Part shown: positions 34,253 to 42,878 of the stretch, in pieces | How positions within the stretch are numbered: the stretch's first letter is position 1 | Layout: the number at the start of each line of letters is the position of its first letter | From: Bacteroidales bacterium | Lineage (GTDB): Bacteria > Bacteroidota > Bacteroidia > Bacteroidales > JAGOPY01 | NCBI GenBank assembly: GCA_017991835.1 | Contig: JAGOPY010000002.1 | Span: 186,001 to 250,000 of the forward strand | DNA length: 64,000 nt | Direction: 5' to 3' | Notes under the pieces: model-generated | Databases searched by the model: none | Seen by the model: the letters and a program-made list of their open reading frames with translations, nothing else | Told to the model about the DNA's origin: nothing | Position numbers and translations under genes: made by a program

Positions 34253-36673
34253 TTATTTTACAAGGCTCGTAAAGTTAGGATCTGTGAAATATTTGATGAA
34301 TTCCCTGTCGATTTGAGCTTCGGCTTTATAGGCCTCATTCATCTGGATGGCTTTGCCGAGGTTTTCGAACAACATACCGGTATTGCTTGTCCTTGATCCG
34401 AGAATGGCCATCAGGTAATGGGTCTGTGCATCCTTGGAAGCGCAATCCAGCTGCTTCTGTGCCGGCGGGTAATTCTTCTGTGCGATGTAAGCCAGGGCCA
34501 CATTGTAATCACAGGTCTTATTCCCGAATTTGCTCAGTGCTTTGCCGTATTCGCCTTTATAAATATGGATCACACCCAGGTTGTAATCGGCGTTCGTTCC
34601 GAGCTGGCCTGCTTTGGTAAAGTGCTCTTCCGCTTTAGCAATATCTCCCTCTAAGCCATACACAATTCCGAGGTTGTTGTGTACCTCTCCGCTGTTGGCA
34701 TTAAGGGCGGCAGCTTTTTCAAGATGGGCTTTGGCAGCCTTTGTGTCACCCATTCCGACTTCAATGGCGCCGGCGTTTGCATAGCCCTTGTAGCTGTCGG
34801 GGAATATGTTGATGGCCGATTTGTAGATATCGAGCTTGACTTTATTGTCTTGTTGCAGCGAAGCAGCATAAAGAAGTTCTTTTTCGTTCAGGTCACCCGG
34901 TTTTGTCGTTGACAGGGCGATGATCTCTTCGTCGGTTCTCCTGGGTTCATAGCAATTGACCACGATCTCAGCCCTTCTTAGCGGGGCAAGGAGTTTGGCT
35001 TCGATTTCAGGATAGATCTTGATCATATTTCTGATTTCTTCTTCTTTCTTGGCCGGTGTACCCGCTGAATTGATCACATTCAGGATGCTGCTCTTTTCCT
35101 TGATATCGGAAGCCTGGAGCGCGGCGATGAATCCGTTCCAGTCAGGTCCGTGGTGCAGCAGGTTGTACCTGATCTCTTTTTCAGCATCTTTGATGGTAAG
35201 CTTGGTTCCTTTGGCTTTGATCAGACCTTTAATCTTGTCAACAATAAACTTGTGGCCTGTCTTGGTTCTGTTCTCCGACAGTCCCTGGTTGAAAGTCTCT
35301 TCCCCTTCGGGAGATGCCCAGCCATCGATGCTGATATCTTTGATCTGGTAACCCAGGTTGATAAAGTCATACAGCTCGGTAAATTTCGCTTTGTTTTCGT
35401 CCAGCTTGTTCAGTGGCAGATTCATATTCAGGTTATGCTTGTTCACCTCGAAATAGAGGTTTGCCTGTTTGCTGATGATGACCTCTTTCACATAACCGTG
35501 GGGGACGATGGAACCTGTTTTGCTAAACGCAAACCGGCTCGGTGTAACGATGACGCCGTCAGCCACTTTGCGGGCCGGCAGTTCGATATTCTTCTTGTAA
35601 CCGAGTACATCTTCCTTTTTCAGATCAGCCGGAAGGTCTTCCTTCGGGACAAAGATGATGGGCTCAAGGATAAGTTCTGCAGCACGGCAGCTTTCATTGT
35701 AATCCACCACGGTTTCATAGGTGAAGGATCCGCCGTCTTTGGAAATTACGATTCCTTCTCCGCCGACCGAAGTACCTTTCAGCAGGATGGGTTTCATCGG
35801 GATGCGCGTGCCGTCGCAAACCAGGACCGGCTCAGCCCACATCGCGGCTTTCGGATGGAAATAGCCTTCCGGGAAATTGCCGGTGATCTTCACCGGGACT
35901 TTTCCTCCGTGGGCTTCCAGCGGATCGGGTTCAGCCTTGAAGGTGACGGTCTCGAAATTCTTCGCCATCTTCTTCAGCGGATCGCCCTGGCCGAATTTGT
36001 AAGTTACGCCAACAGAGGCGTAGCTGTAAAGATCCCATGTTTCCAGCTTGCTTTTTGCAAGAGGATTACCGGGATTATACAGGTCAAATTTATCTGTCTC
36101 GGTCAGGTTCATGATCCATTCGACATTCAGGTCCCACTTGGGAGCCAGATGAAATGCCCCACCAATGCCGCTGTTATATTCGGCGTAGATCCTGTAATCG
36201 GTTTCAACATCTTTATCTTTGGCCTGCACCTGTCCGTAACCGTGGGCGCTGTATATATCCAGCAAACGGTCGCCGCGGTATCCGGAAATCAGGTTACTCC
36301 AGTTGATGGTCACATCCAGATGGTAATCGAACAGATTATTGCTGAATGTGTTGCCATCCCAGTCGCCCGACACTTTGCCGGCAGCGCCTTTAATCCTGAC
36401 ACCCCAGATCGGTTTGAACTGCCAGCCGAAACTGCCGCCGTAACCCAATCCGATGCCGTCAAAGCCGAAGAACCTGTTCTCAGCTACGTCGGTGTGGTTG
36501 AACATCCCACCAATGTTGCCGTTCAGATAAAAATAATGTTTGAAATCTTGTCTCTTCTCTTTGCGGGTCTCTTTGGTCTGGTCGCCCTGGTCCTGTGCAT
36601 ACGTCAGAACCGGCAAAATGCCAATCATTACGGCAATGAGGCATTTGAATAAGAAATTGTAGGCTTTTCTCAT
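34253..36673 (-). CDS. Large outer-membrane protein: barrel-like N-terminus, OmpA-like domain, TPR tail
   Basis: The 806-residue product has a signal peptide (cleavage after about LTYAQ, residue 26). A barrel-like region (about 45-235) contains GVRIKGAAGKVSGDWDG. A middle beta-rich domain (about 240-400) follows, then an OmpA-like domain (about 410-560) and at least four TPR-like repeats (about 600-790; SGEVHNNLGIVYGLEGDIAKAEEHF). In the OmpA-like part the usual GHTDxxG signature reads GWASPEG, and the N...LSxxR motif is kept (NQGLSENR). It probably anchors to or monitors the cell wall, with TPRs for protein contacts. Its own promoter and terminator make it monocistronic. The strand opposite holds a long open frame, which I regard as a shadow. 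Confidence 0.8.
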   Translation of the reverse strand: MRKAYNFLFKCLIAVMIGILPVLTYAQDQGDQTKETRKEKRQDFKHYFYLNGNIGGMFNHTDVAENRFFGFDGIGLGYGGSFGWQFKPIWGVRIKGAAGKVSGDWDGNTFSNNLFDYHLDVTINWSNLISGYRGDRLLDIYSAHGYGQVQAKDKDVETDYRIYAEYNSGIGGAFHLAPKWDLNVEWIMNLTETDKFDLYNPGNPLAKSKLETWDLYSYASVGVTYKFGQGDPLKKMAKNFETVTFKAEPDPLEAHGGKVPVKITGNFPEGYFHPKAAMWAEPVLVCDGTRIPMKPILLKGTSVGGEGIVISKDGGSFTYETVVDYNESCRAAELILEPIIFVPKEDLPADLKKEDVLGYKKNIELPARKVADGVIVTPSRFAFSKTGSIVPHGYVKEVIISKQANLYFEVNKHNLNMNLPLNKLDENKAKFTELYDFINLGYQIKDISIDGWASPEGEETFNQGLSENRTKTGHKFIVDKIKGLIKAKGTKLTIKDAEKEIRYNLLHHGPDWNGFIAALQASDIKEKSSILNVINSAGTPAKKEEEIRNMIKIYPEIEAKLLAPLRRAEIVVNCYEPRRTDEEIIALSTTKPGDLNEKELLYAASLQQDNKVKLDIYKSAINIFPDSYKGYANAGAIEVGMGDTKAAKAHLEKAAALNANSGEVHNNLGIVYGLEGDIAKAEEHFTKAGQLGTNADYNLGVIHIYKGEYGKALSKFGNKTCDYNVALAYIAQKNYPPAQKQLDCASKDAQTHYLMAILGSRTSNTGMLFENLGKAIQMNEAYKAEAQIDREFIKYFTDPNFTSLVK

Positions 36674-36718
36674 ATGGATTAATTTTAAGTTTTTCGGGTT
36701 TCTTTTCTAATTTATTTG

Positions 36719-36749
36719 CAAATATAAACAGTTATATAAATAATCCAAA
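36719..36749 (-). promoter_or_regulatory. Promoter of the OmpA/TPR gene
   Basis: On the minus strand a -33 TTTG (36746-36749) and a -7 TATATTTG (36719-36726) are spaced by 19 bases, 45 bases before the start. This is the best promoter match in the window. Confidence 0.65.
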
Positions 36750-36859
36750 ACTGTGATATGCTAAAAATAATGAATTTATCGCTGATAAAGTTAAAATTAA
36801 ATTGAAATTTACCAGCAATAATATATCTGTAAATATAAATGATTTTTATAAACTCTTCC

Positions 36860-36901
36860 ATCGAACATCGAAAATCGTCAATCGAAAATCGAAAATCCTC
36901 A
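36860..36901. repeat. Period-7 tandem array (ATCGAAA)
   Basis: Six seven-base units (ATCGAAC, ATCGAAA, ATCGTCA, ATCGAAA, ATCGAAA, ATCCTCA) end three bases from the comM stop, within the 231-base gap between comM and the OmpA/TPR gene. Confidence 0.8.
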
Positions 36902-36904
36902 CAA

Positions 36905-38443
36905 CTAGCTCCCCCAGCTTTCCCTGTCCAGGCTACGGTATTGTATTGCTTCTGCCAGATGCTCTGTCAGGATTGAGGAACTGCTGTCGAGGTCGGCAAT
37001 GGTCCGGGCTACTTTTAATATGCGGTTGTAAGCCCGCGCCGAAAGGTTGATCCTCTCCATTGCATTCTTAAGCAATACCTGCCCCTCTTCAGAAATCGCG
37101 CATAGTGAATGTAACTTCTTACTTGGGATCTGGGCGTTGCAATGAATCCCGTGCATCCCGCGGAACCGTTGTTCCTGGACCTTCCTGGCAGCGATCACCC
37201 GGTCGCGGATAACATGACTGGGTTCAGAGGCGGTAAAGTTGGTCAACTCACGGAAAGGTACCGGCACCACTTCCACATGCAGATCGATCCGGTCGAGCAA
37301 AGGGCCGGAAATCTTATTCAGGTACTTCTGAACGTTCCCTGCCGAACAGGTACATTCCTGCGAAGGATGGTTGTAGTATCCGCACGGGCAGGGGTTCATC
37401 GCGGCTACCAGCATGAAGTTGGCGGGGAATTCAATAGCCGACCTGGCCCTTGAAATGGTGATCACCCGCTCCTCCATCGGTTGCCTGAGCACCTCCAGCA
37501 CGGATCGCTTAAATTCGGGCAGTTCATCCAGGAAAAGGACCCCGTTCTGGGCAAGAGAAATCTCGCCAGGCTGGGGAAATGATCCTCCGCCTACCAGGCC
37601 GGCATCGCTGATGGTGTGATGCGGAGCCCGGAACGGCCTGACCGTGACCAGCGCATCATGACGCCTTAACTTGCCGGCAACCGAGTGGATCTTGGTGGTT
37701 TCGAGTGCTTCCTCCAGGCTCAACGGAGGCAGGATTGAAGGAAGACGTTTGGCTAGCATGGTCTTCCCGGATCCCGGAGGGCCGATCAGTATCACATTAT
37801 GTCCTCCGGCAGCTGAAATCTCCAGTGCCCGCTTGATGTTTTCCTGTCCTTTCACATCAGCGAAGTCAAACTCATAATTGTTTAAGTTTTTGAAAAACTC
37901 CTCCTCAATGTTAACTACAACAGGGTTGAGCTGTTTTTTGCCATTGAAGAAATCGATGATATCCACGATGTTCTCCACACCGTAAACTTCAATTCCTTCA
38001 ACAATGGCTGCTTCACGCGCATTGGCGGCCGGCAGGATAAGCCCGCTGAATTTTTTCCTCCGGGCTTCAATAGCAATAGGCAGTGCGCCTTTGATGGGCA
38101 TAACCCCGCCATCGAGCGACAATTCTCCCATAATGATGTATTCGCTCACATGGTCGGTGACCAGATTGCCATTTGCCCCCAGAATGCCCACAGCAATGGC
38201 CAGATCGTAAGACGAGCCTTCTTTTTTGATGTCCGCCGGGGCCAGGTTGATCACTATCTTTTTCCCGGGCACACGGTATCCGATGTAGCGCAGTGCGGCC
38301 TCTATCCGCTGGTGGCTCTCTTTTACCGCGCTGTCCGGTAATCCTACCATAAAAAAGTTTATTCCCTGTTCGATGTTCACTTCAACAGTGACTGTAACGG
38401 CATTGATGCCATAGATGGCACAACCAAAAGTTTTAACGAGCAT
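36905..38443 (-). CDS. comM: ComM/YifB Mg-chelatase-like AAA+ ATPase
   Basis: ComM-type helicases promote branch migration when transformed DNA is integrated. The 512-residue protein has the N-terminal ChlI-like domain (LVKTFGCAIYGINAVTVTVEV; GLPDSAVKESHQRIEAAL), a Walker A motif GPPGSGKTMLAKRLPSILPP, a Walker B-type LFLDELPEF segment, and a cysteine set in NPCPCGYYNHPSQECTC that may bind zinc. The C-terminal Mg-chelatase region reads LSARAYNRILKVARTIADL. Length is normal. The dprA gene at 2.5 kb is another competence gene, but the two are far apart. A period-7 repeat array sits just after the stop. Confidence 0.94.
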   Translation of the reverse strand: MLVKTFGCAIYGINAVTVTVEVNIEQGINFFMVGLPDSAVKESHQRIEAALRYIGYRVPGKKIVINLAPADIKKEGSSYDLAIAVGILGANGNLVTDHVSEYIIMGELSLDGGVMPIKGALPIAIEARRKKFSGLILPAANAREAAIVEGIEVYGVENIVDIIDFFNGKKQLNPVVVNIEEEFFKNLNNYEFDFADVKGQENIKRALEISAAGGHNVILIGPPGSGKTMLAKRLPSILPPLSLEEALETTKIHSVAGKLRRHDALVTVRPFRAPHHTISDAGLVGGGSFPQPGEISLAQNGVLFLDELPEFKRSVLEVLRQPMEERVITISRARSAIEFPANFMLVAAMNPCPCGYYNHPSQECTCSAGNVQKYLNKISGPLLDRIDLHVEVVPVPFRELTNFTASEPSHVIRDRVIAARKVQEQRFRGMHGIHCNAQIPSKKLHSLCAISEEGQVLLKNAMERINLSARAYNRILKVARTIADLDSSSSILTEHLAEAIQYRSLDRESWGS

Positions 38444-38530
38444 ATTTCTCCGGATTTAAAGTTTCAGACTCTGATTTCTTTATCTTAATCCGGAAAACGG
38501 GTAAAAAATACCCGGTAGGTGAGAATTATT

Positions 38531-39526
38531 TTATCTTTTCGGCTTGTAGCCTGAGTTTGAGAGGATGGCCTGTGAATCATTCTGAGCAAAAAGTTCCTCC
38601 AGGCTGATCCCGGGATTCTTCATCATGTAAGATCTGATTATCTGCCAGCCGATCCAGCGTCCGAGCATGGCTGGCGCCCCATCCGGAAGTCCTGAGGTGA
38701 AAGGTCCGTCCATGATGAACCGGTTGTTCGCAAAGGATTCGGTGGAGTAAAGAACCTCCTGGTCGATCAGCATTCGCCAGATATTTGCCTCATTATTGCT
38801 GCACCATTCTGCCTGACCGGCTGTATATCCGATCTTCAGGCTGTCGGCGACACCTGGAAGATACCTGTCGAGGGCGTACAGCACCTTTCCATGCAGGATC
38901 ATGAAATCAAGGAGCGTTTTCGGCTCATCTCCGGAAGGGATTTTTGAAATGGCGATTTGTCGGGCACATTCTGCGACGATATTTTGCTTTTCCATCCGGC
39001 GTGTCATATACACAGGTATTCCCGCAGCCCGGTAAGGCTGATAATCCCATCCCAGGAAAAGGTCGAGGGCAATAACCATTATACTGTCGAAATACTCTAC
39101 CGGCGATTCATAAATCAGCCCGGAAACATAGGCGTAAACTTCAGGTACTGTGAATGCCGTATCCGTGTTTTTAACCGCATCAAAACAAACCGTCAGTTCA
39201 TCATTAAGAAATTCCAGGCTGGGGAATTTTTCTGTGCATCCCGCTGCCAGCTCCCTGTTGAGAGGGTCCATAATGAATTCCCTGATCTGCAGAGCCTGCA
39301 AAGTGTCAGGATCAACGCCTGTAAAAATGCTGAATTCCGACGATAGTGAATCCAGGCCTTGTTTTACATTCATGGGGTCGAGCGAAAACAAAGCCTGGCC
39401 ATAATTTTTAACTTTGATTTTTTGAATGCGGGTCTCTGGTATCTGGCCTTTTTTTGGATTCGGTCCACATCCCGCCGCAAAAATCAGCAGCAGGATAAAA
39501 ATTACTCTCTTGAAATAGCCTGTCAT
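38531..39526 (-). CDS. gldB: GldB-like gliding motility lipoprotein
   Basis: The 331-residue product starts with a lipoprotein signal peptide ending in FAAG and Cys19. The mature part resembles GldB of Bacteroidota: an early pattern of LDSLSSEFSIFTGVDPD, LFLGWDYQPYRAAGIPVYMTRRM, and a late KIGYTAGQAEWCSNNEANIWRML with TSGLPDGAPAMLGRWIGWQI. GldB is an envelope protein needed for gliding in Flavobacterium and present also in non-gliding relatives. Gene neighbourhood supports it: nadE lies about 1.4 kb away, as is often the case beside gldB. It is preceded by a barrel gene 33 bases upstream on the same strand and followed by comM 87 bases downstream. Confidence 0.8.
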   Translation of the reverse strand: MTGYFKRVIFILLLIFAAGCGPNPKKGQIPETRIQKIKVKNYGQALFSLDPMNVKQGLDSLSSEFSIFTGVDPDTLQALQIREFIMDPLNRELAAGCTEKFPSLEFLNDELTVCFDAVKNTDTAFTVPEVYAYVSGLIYESPVEYFDSIMVIALDLFLGWDYQPYRAAGIPVYMTRRMEKQNIVAECARQIAISKIPSGDEPKTLLDFMILHGKVLYALDRYLPGVADSLKIGYTAGQAEWCSNNEANIWRMLIDQEVLYSTESFANNRFIMDGPFTSGLPDGAPAMLGRWIGWQIIRSYMMKNPGISLEELFAQNDSQAILSNSGYKPKR

Positions 39527-39559
39527 GCAATAAAAACGCCGGTTAAAACCTGTTTATTG

Positions 39560-40156
39560 TCAGATCAGTTTGAATCCCAGGCTGACAATGAACATATTAC
39601 TTTTGATCTTATTGTCGGTTGCGTTTTCAGGAATGATGTAAATGTTGTTGAGACCGATTTCGTAACGGATGTCAAGGGAAAGGAAGAAAATATCGGCACC
39701 TGCGCCCAGGTCAAGGCCCCATGCTATATTTTTCAGGTCGCTATCCTGTAGAGGATATTCAATAAGGTCGCTGGTTTCAAGTTTTTTATTAATAATGAAG
39801 TTGGCAACCGGACCTGCCATCACCCGAAGGTTGATCACTTTTGCATTGATCACCTTATAACCTATCAGCACCGGGACACAAATATTATTCATCCGGATAT
39901 CCTGCTTGAGTGTTGTACCTTCTATTCTGAAGGTTCCTCCGCTAGTGGCATAGTACAGTTCGGGCTGCACGTAGAGTTTCTTTCCCAGCCTGGCAAAGGC
40001 GCCGATCTGAAAAGTGCTCTTGACACTTTCCTTGATCGTGTCGAAATCAGTGGATAATTTGGCTGCATTGTAACCGATCTTCGGGCCAAAAGTAAACTGG
40101 CCGTAATTTTCTGCTGCGATAAAAAGCAGGAAAATAATGACGATAATTTTTTTCAT
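39560..40156 (-). CDS. Outer-membrane beta-barrel protein (PorT-like/OMP_b-brl_2 type)
   Basis: The 198-residue product has a signal peptide (cleavage after about NYGQ, residue 20) and then about eight predicted strands: FTFGPKIGYNAAKL at the start, KLYVQPELYYATSGG and ICVPVLIGYKVI in the middle, and MFIVSLGFKLI at the end. This fits the PF13568-type barrel that includes PorT. I cannot tell whether it is PorT of the T9SS or a related barrel. The ATG at 40156 was chosen over one 18 bases upstream because it starts the classic MKKIIVIIF signal. It is divergent from the next barrel gene and probably cotranscribed with gldB. Confidence 0.75.
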   Translation of the reverse strand: MKKIIVIIFLLFIAAENYGQFTFGPKIGYNAAKLSTDFDTIKESVKSTFQIGAFARLGKKLYVQPELYYATSGGTFRIEGTTLKQDIRMNNICVPVLIGYKVINAKVINLRVMAGPVANFIINKKLETSDLIEYPLQDSDLKNIAWGLDLGAGADIFFLSLDIRYEIGLNNIYIIPENATDNKIKSNMFIVSLGFKLI

Positions 40157-40175
40157 AATAGAGCTATTTGGCAAG

Positions 40176-40183
40176 CAAATGTA
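40176..40183 (-). promoter_or_regulatory. Possible -7 box of the minus-strand barrel gene (TACATTTG)
   Basis: The minus-strand octamer fits TAnnTTTG, 19 bases before the ATG at 40156, in the divergent gap with the plus-strand barrel gene. Confidence 0.4.
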
Positions 40184-40233
40184 AAAAGAAATTCATTCAT
40201 TATACCAATAAAGCGATATTACGATTTTAGGAT

Positions 40234-40241
40234 TACTTTTG
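40234..40241 (+). promoter_or_regulatory. Possible -7 box of the plus-strand barrel gene (TACTTTTG)
   Basis: The octamer fits TAnnTTTG, 19 bases before the ATG at 40261. No clear -33 element is seen. Confidence 0.4.
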
Positions 40242-40260
40242 TTGGAAAATCGATAGTTTC

Positions 40261-40956
40261 ATGAAAAAGATCTTCATTTTTATCCTGTTCCTATTCATAT
40301 CAGCCCAGGCTATTTCCCAGTATAAAACGGTTTTATTCGGTTTGCGGGCTGGGGCGAACCTCGCATGGTTAAATCCTGATACGGAAGGTTATGATTCCGA
40401 CGGCGTTAAACCGGGTTTTTCATGGGGATTTACCGGTGAATTTTACATGATGGAAAACTATGCCATTACAACGGGTTTCAATATGAACTTCACCGGCGGA
40501 AAAATGAATTATCCTTACAGTATGCATATTCCCGGTACTGATAGTACCATCCTTTCACCAGGGGTTATGAACAGAGATTACAGCTTCAAATACCTTCAAA
40601 TTCCTTTATGTCTAAAAATGCAGACTGAGTTATCGGAAAGGGTAACGATCTTCGGGAAAATTGGCCTGGGAACTGCTTTTAACCTCGATGCTAAAGCCAC
40701 GGGTCATTTTGAAGCAGATGACGGGCAGATTCATGAGGACAAGAAAAATATCGGCGATGATATAGCTTTGATGCGTGAATCACTTCTGATCGGAGGAGGG
40801 GTGGAGATCACCATCAAAGGCTCAACAGCTGTCATTATTGATTTTATGTACGATAATGCATTTAATAATATACTGTCGGGTGACAATCCTTTCGTTCCGG
40901 ACAAACCCAGAGCGGTACAGAATTTTGTGGAACTGGGCGCCGGTATCGTCTTTTAA
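40261..40956 (+). CDS. Outer-membrane beta-barrel protein, PorT family-like
   Basis: The 231-residue product has a signal peptide (cleavage after about AISQ, residue 20). A barrel pattern follows with FGLRAGANLAWL near the start, GFSWGFTGEFYMMENYAITTG, then FKYLQIPLCLKMQT and VTIFGKIGLGTAFNL, the family hallmark of OMP_b-brl_2/PorT proteins, and a final aromatic residue (GAGIVF). This copy is slightly longer than its divergent neighbour and closer in length to known PorT. It precedes nadE on the same strand by 12 bases. I leave the symbol empty because the two barrels cannot be told apart with certainty. Confidence 0.75.
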   Translation: MKKIFIFILFLFISAQAISQYKTVLFGLRAGANLAWLNPDTEGYDSDGVKPGFSWGFTGEFYMMENYAITTGFNMNFTGGKMNYPYSMHIPGTDSTILSPGVMNRDYSFKYLQIPLCLKMQTELSERVTIFGKIGLGTAFNLDAKATGHFEADDGQIHEDKKNIGDDIALMRESLLIGGGVEITIKGSTAVIIDFMYDNAFNNILSGDNPFVPDKPRAVQNFVELGAGIVF

Positions 40957-40968
40957 TTGTGGGCAAAT

Positions 40969-42612
40969 ATGAAAATTGCACTGGCACAGTTGAATTACCA
41001 CATTGGTAATTTTGATGAAAATGTTGGCAAGATCAAAGGTGCGATCCGGAAAGCCAAAGCATTGAAGGCCGATTTGGCAGTCTTCTCCGAACTCGCCGTA
41101 TCGGGTTATCCGCCACGGGATTTTCTTGAATTCGGCGATTTCATTGACAGATGCGAAAAAGCGGTCGGCGAAATTGCTGATGAATGCAGGGGCATTGCAG
41201 CTGTTATTGGTTGCCCGGTAAGAAACCCGGATGTTAAAGGTAAGAATTTGCTTAATGCTGCTTTGTTCCTGGAGGAGGGGCAGGTTCGGCATGCATATTA
41301 TAAGGCCCTGTTGCCGAATTACGATGTGTTCGATGAATACCGGTATTTCGAACCGGGAAGAAAATTCGGGACGGTGCTGTTCAAAGGTAAGAAACTCGCC
41401 CTGACAGTATGTGAAGACCTTTGGGATATCGGAGCAGAAGATCCTTTGTATGTGGTCAACCCTATGGAAGAGATGATCCTCCGGAATCCCGATTTGATTA
41501 TCAACATTGCCGCTTCGCCTTTCCATTATAAACAGTCGGAGATCAGAAAAGGTATCCTGACTGAGAATGCGAAAAAATACCATTTGCCTGTCTTTTATGT
41601 CAATCACGTGGGAGCCCAGACCGAACTGCTTTTCGATGGCGGATCCATGGTGGTTGGCCCTGACGCACAAAACCTGGCAGAGCTTAAGTATTTTGAAGAA
41701 GATTTTGCTGTTTTTGACCTGGACGAGGTCATAAGCCGCAAGGAAACGGTTGCCGGTGAGGAAAAAAGCCCGGTAGCCTGGATTCATGACGCACTGGTAA
41801 TGGGGATCAGGGACTATTTCTCCAAACTTGGATTCAGCAAAGCAATTCTGGGATTATCGGGAGGGATAGACTCGGCTGTGACGCTGGCCCTTGCCGCCGA
41901 GGCGCTGGGAAAAGAGAACGTTTGGGCTGTCCTGTTACCATCGGCATTCTCTTCCGATCATTCTGTAAGCGATGCGATAAAACTGGCGGATAACCTCGAT
42001 TGCCGGTACGATATCATCCCGATCACGCCTTCGTACGATACACTGGGAAAAACATTGAATCCCTGGTTTGAAGGATTACCCTTTGGTGTTGCTGAGGAGA
42101 ATCTGCAGGCACGAACCAGGGGTGTGATACTTATGGCACTATCCAATAAATTCGGGTATATTTTACTCAATACTTCCAATAAGAGCGAAGCGGCAGTGGG
42201 TTACGGTACTCTTTACGGGGATATGAACGGGGGAATTTCTGTGCTGGGCGACGTTTATAAGACCCAGGTATTTGAAATGGCTCATTTCATTAACCGGCAT
42301 CAGGAAATAATCCCCCTGAATACCATCATGAAGCCTCCTTCGGCCGAATTGAGGCACAACCAGAAGGACAGCGATTCGCTGCCTGAATATGATATCCTGG
42401 ATAAAATTCTTTTTCAGTATATAGAAATGAGGCTGGGGCCAAAAGAAATCATCGCATCAGGATTTGATGAAGCGGTTGTAAAGCGTGTTCTCTGGATGGT
42501 CAACACGAATGAATACAAACGTCATCAAACCCCACCGATACTAAGGGTTTCCTCCAAAGCATTTGGTATGGGCAGGCGTATGCCGATAGTGGCCCGCTAT
42601 TTGGCTATCTGA
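40969..42612 (+). CDS. nadE: Glutamine-dependent NAD+ synthase
   Basis: NadE amidates deamido-NAD. The 547-residue protein has an N-terminal nitrilase-type glutaminase domain with the catalytic triad in FSELAVSGYPP (Glu), YYKALLPNY (Lys) and LTVCEDLWD (Cys). The synthetase domain follows with the P-loop GLSGGIDSAVTLALA. The C-terminal part contains NKSEAAVGYGTLYGDMNGG. The frame extends to a TTG four codons upstream; the ATG at 40969 gives the usual MKIALAQLN start. The stop abuts the convergent nfu stop with no spacer. Confidence 0.96.
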   Translation: MKIALAQLNYHIGNFDENVGKIKGAIRKAKALKADLAVFSELAVSGYPPRDFLEFGDFIDRCEKAVGEIADECRGIAAVIGCPVRNPDVKGKNLLNAALFLEEGQVRHAYYKALLPNYDVFDEYRYFEPGRKFGTVLFKGKKLALTVCEDLWDIGAEDPLYVVNPMEEMILRNPDLIINIAASPFHYKQSEIRKGILTENAKKYHLPVFYVNHVGAQTELLFDGGSMVVGPDAQNLAELKYFEEDFAVFDLDEVISRKETVAGEEKSPVAWIHDALVMGIRDYFSKLGFSKAILGLSGGIDSAVTLALAAEALGKENVWAVLLPSAFSSDHSVSDAIKLADNLDCRYDIIPITPSYDTLGKTLNPWFEGLPFGVAEENLQARTRGVILMALSNKFGYILLNTSNKSEAAVGYGTLYGDMNGGISVLGDVYKTQVFEMAHFINRHQEIIPLNTIMKPPSAELRHNQKDSDSLPEYDILDKILFQYIEMRLGPKEIIASGFDEAVVKRVLWMVNTNEYKRHQTPPILRVSSKAFGMGRRMPIVARYLAI

Positions 42613-42861
42613 TCAGATATTCACGGCTTCCACAGCTTTTATCGCCGGGATCGCTTTTTTGATTGCCGTTTCCACGCCGTTTTTCAATGTCATCAGGCTG
42701 TATGGGCATGAACCGCATGCACCCATCAGTTCGACATTCACAATATTATCGTCCGTCAGATTGATATATTTGATATCTCCCCCGTCAGATTGCAGGTAAG
42801 GCCGGATTTGCTCCAGTACATTCTGAACTTTCTTTTCCAGTTCGTTACGATTTTCTTCCAT
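42613..42861 (-). CDS. NifU-like C-terminal domain protein (Fe-S scaffold or carrier)
   Basis: The 82-residue protein is a single Nfu domain: RPYLQSDGGDIKYINL followed by the cluster-binding ACGSCPYSLMTLKNG motif, a CxxC. Such proteins assemble or carry [4Fe-4S] clusters. It follows the Mrp gene by 17 bases on the same strand, and both belong to Fe-S cluster assembly, so they probably work together. Clients in this window could include the ferredoxin and KorB. Confidence 0.9.
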   Translation of the reverse strand: MEENRNELEKKVQNVLEQIRPYLQSDGGDIKYINLTDDNIVNVELMGACGSCPYSLMTLKNGVETAIKKAIPAIKAVEAVNI

Positions 42862-42878
42862 TATATTAGAGTTGTTGC

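Noticed and set aside
35150..36652. Plus-strand open frame of 500 codons opposite the OmpA/TPR gene
   Set aside because: It mirrors a real gene with signal peptide, promoter and terminator; the antisense translation has no recognisable domain.
36860..36901. Period-7 array considered as an origin iteron set
   Set aside because: No dnaA, replication gene or DnaA-box cluster lies nearby.
40822..41787. Minus-strand open frame of 321 codons opposite nadE
   Set aside because: It covers the conserved glutaminase part of nadE in reverse and has no family features.
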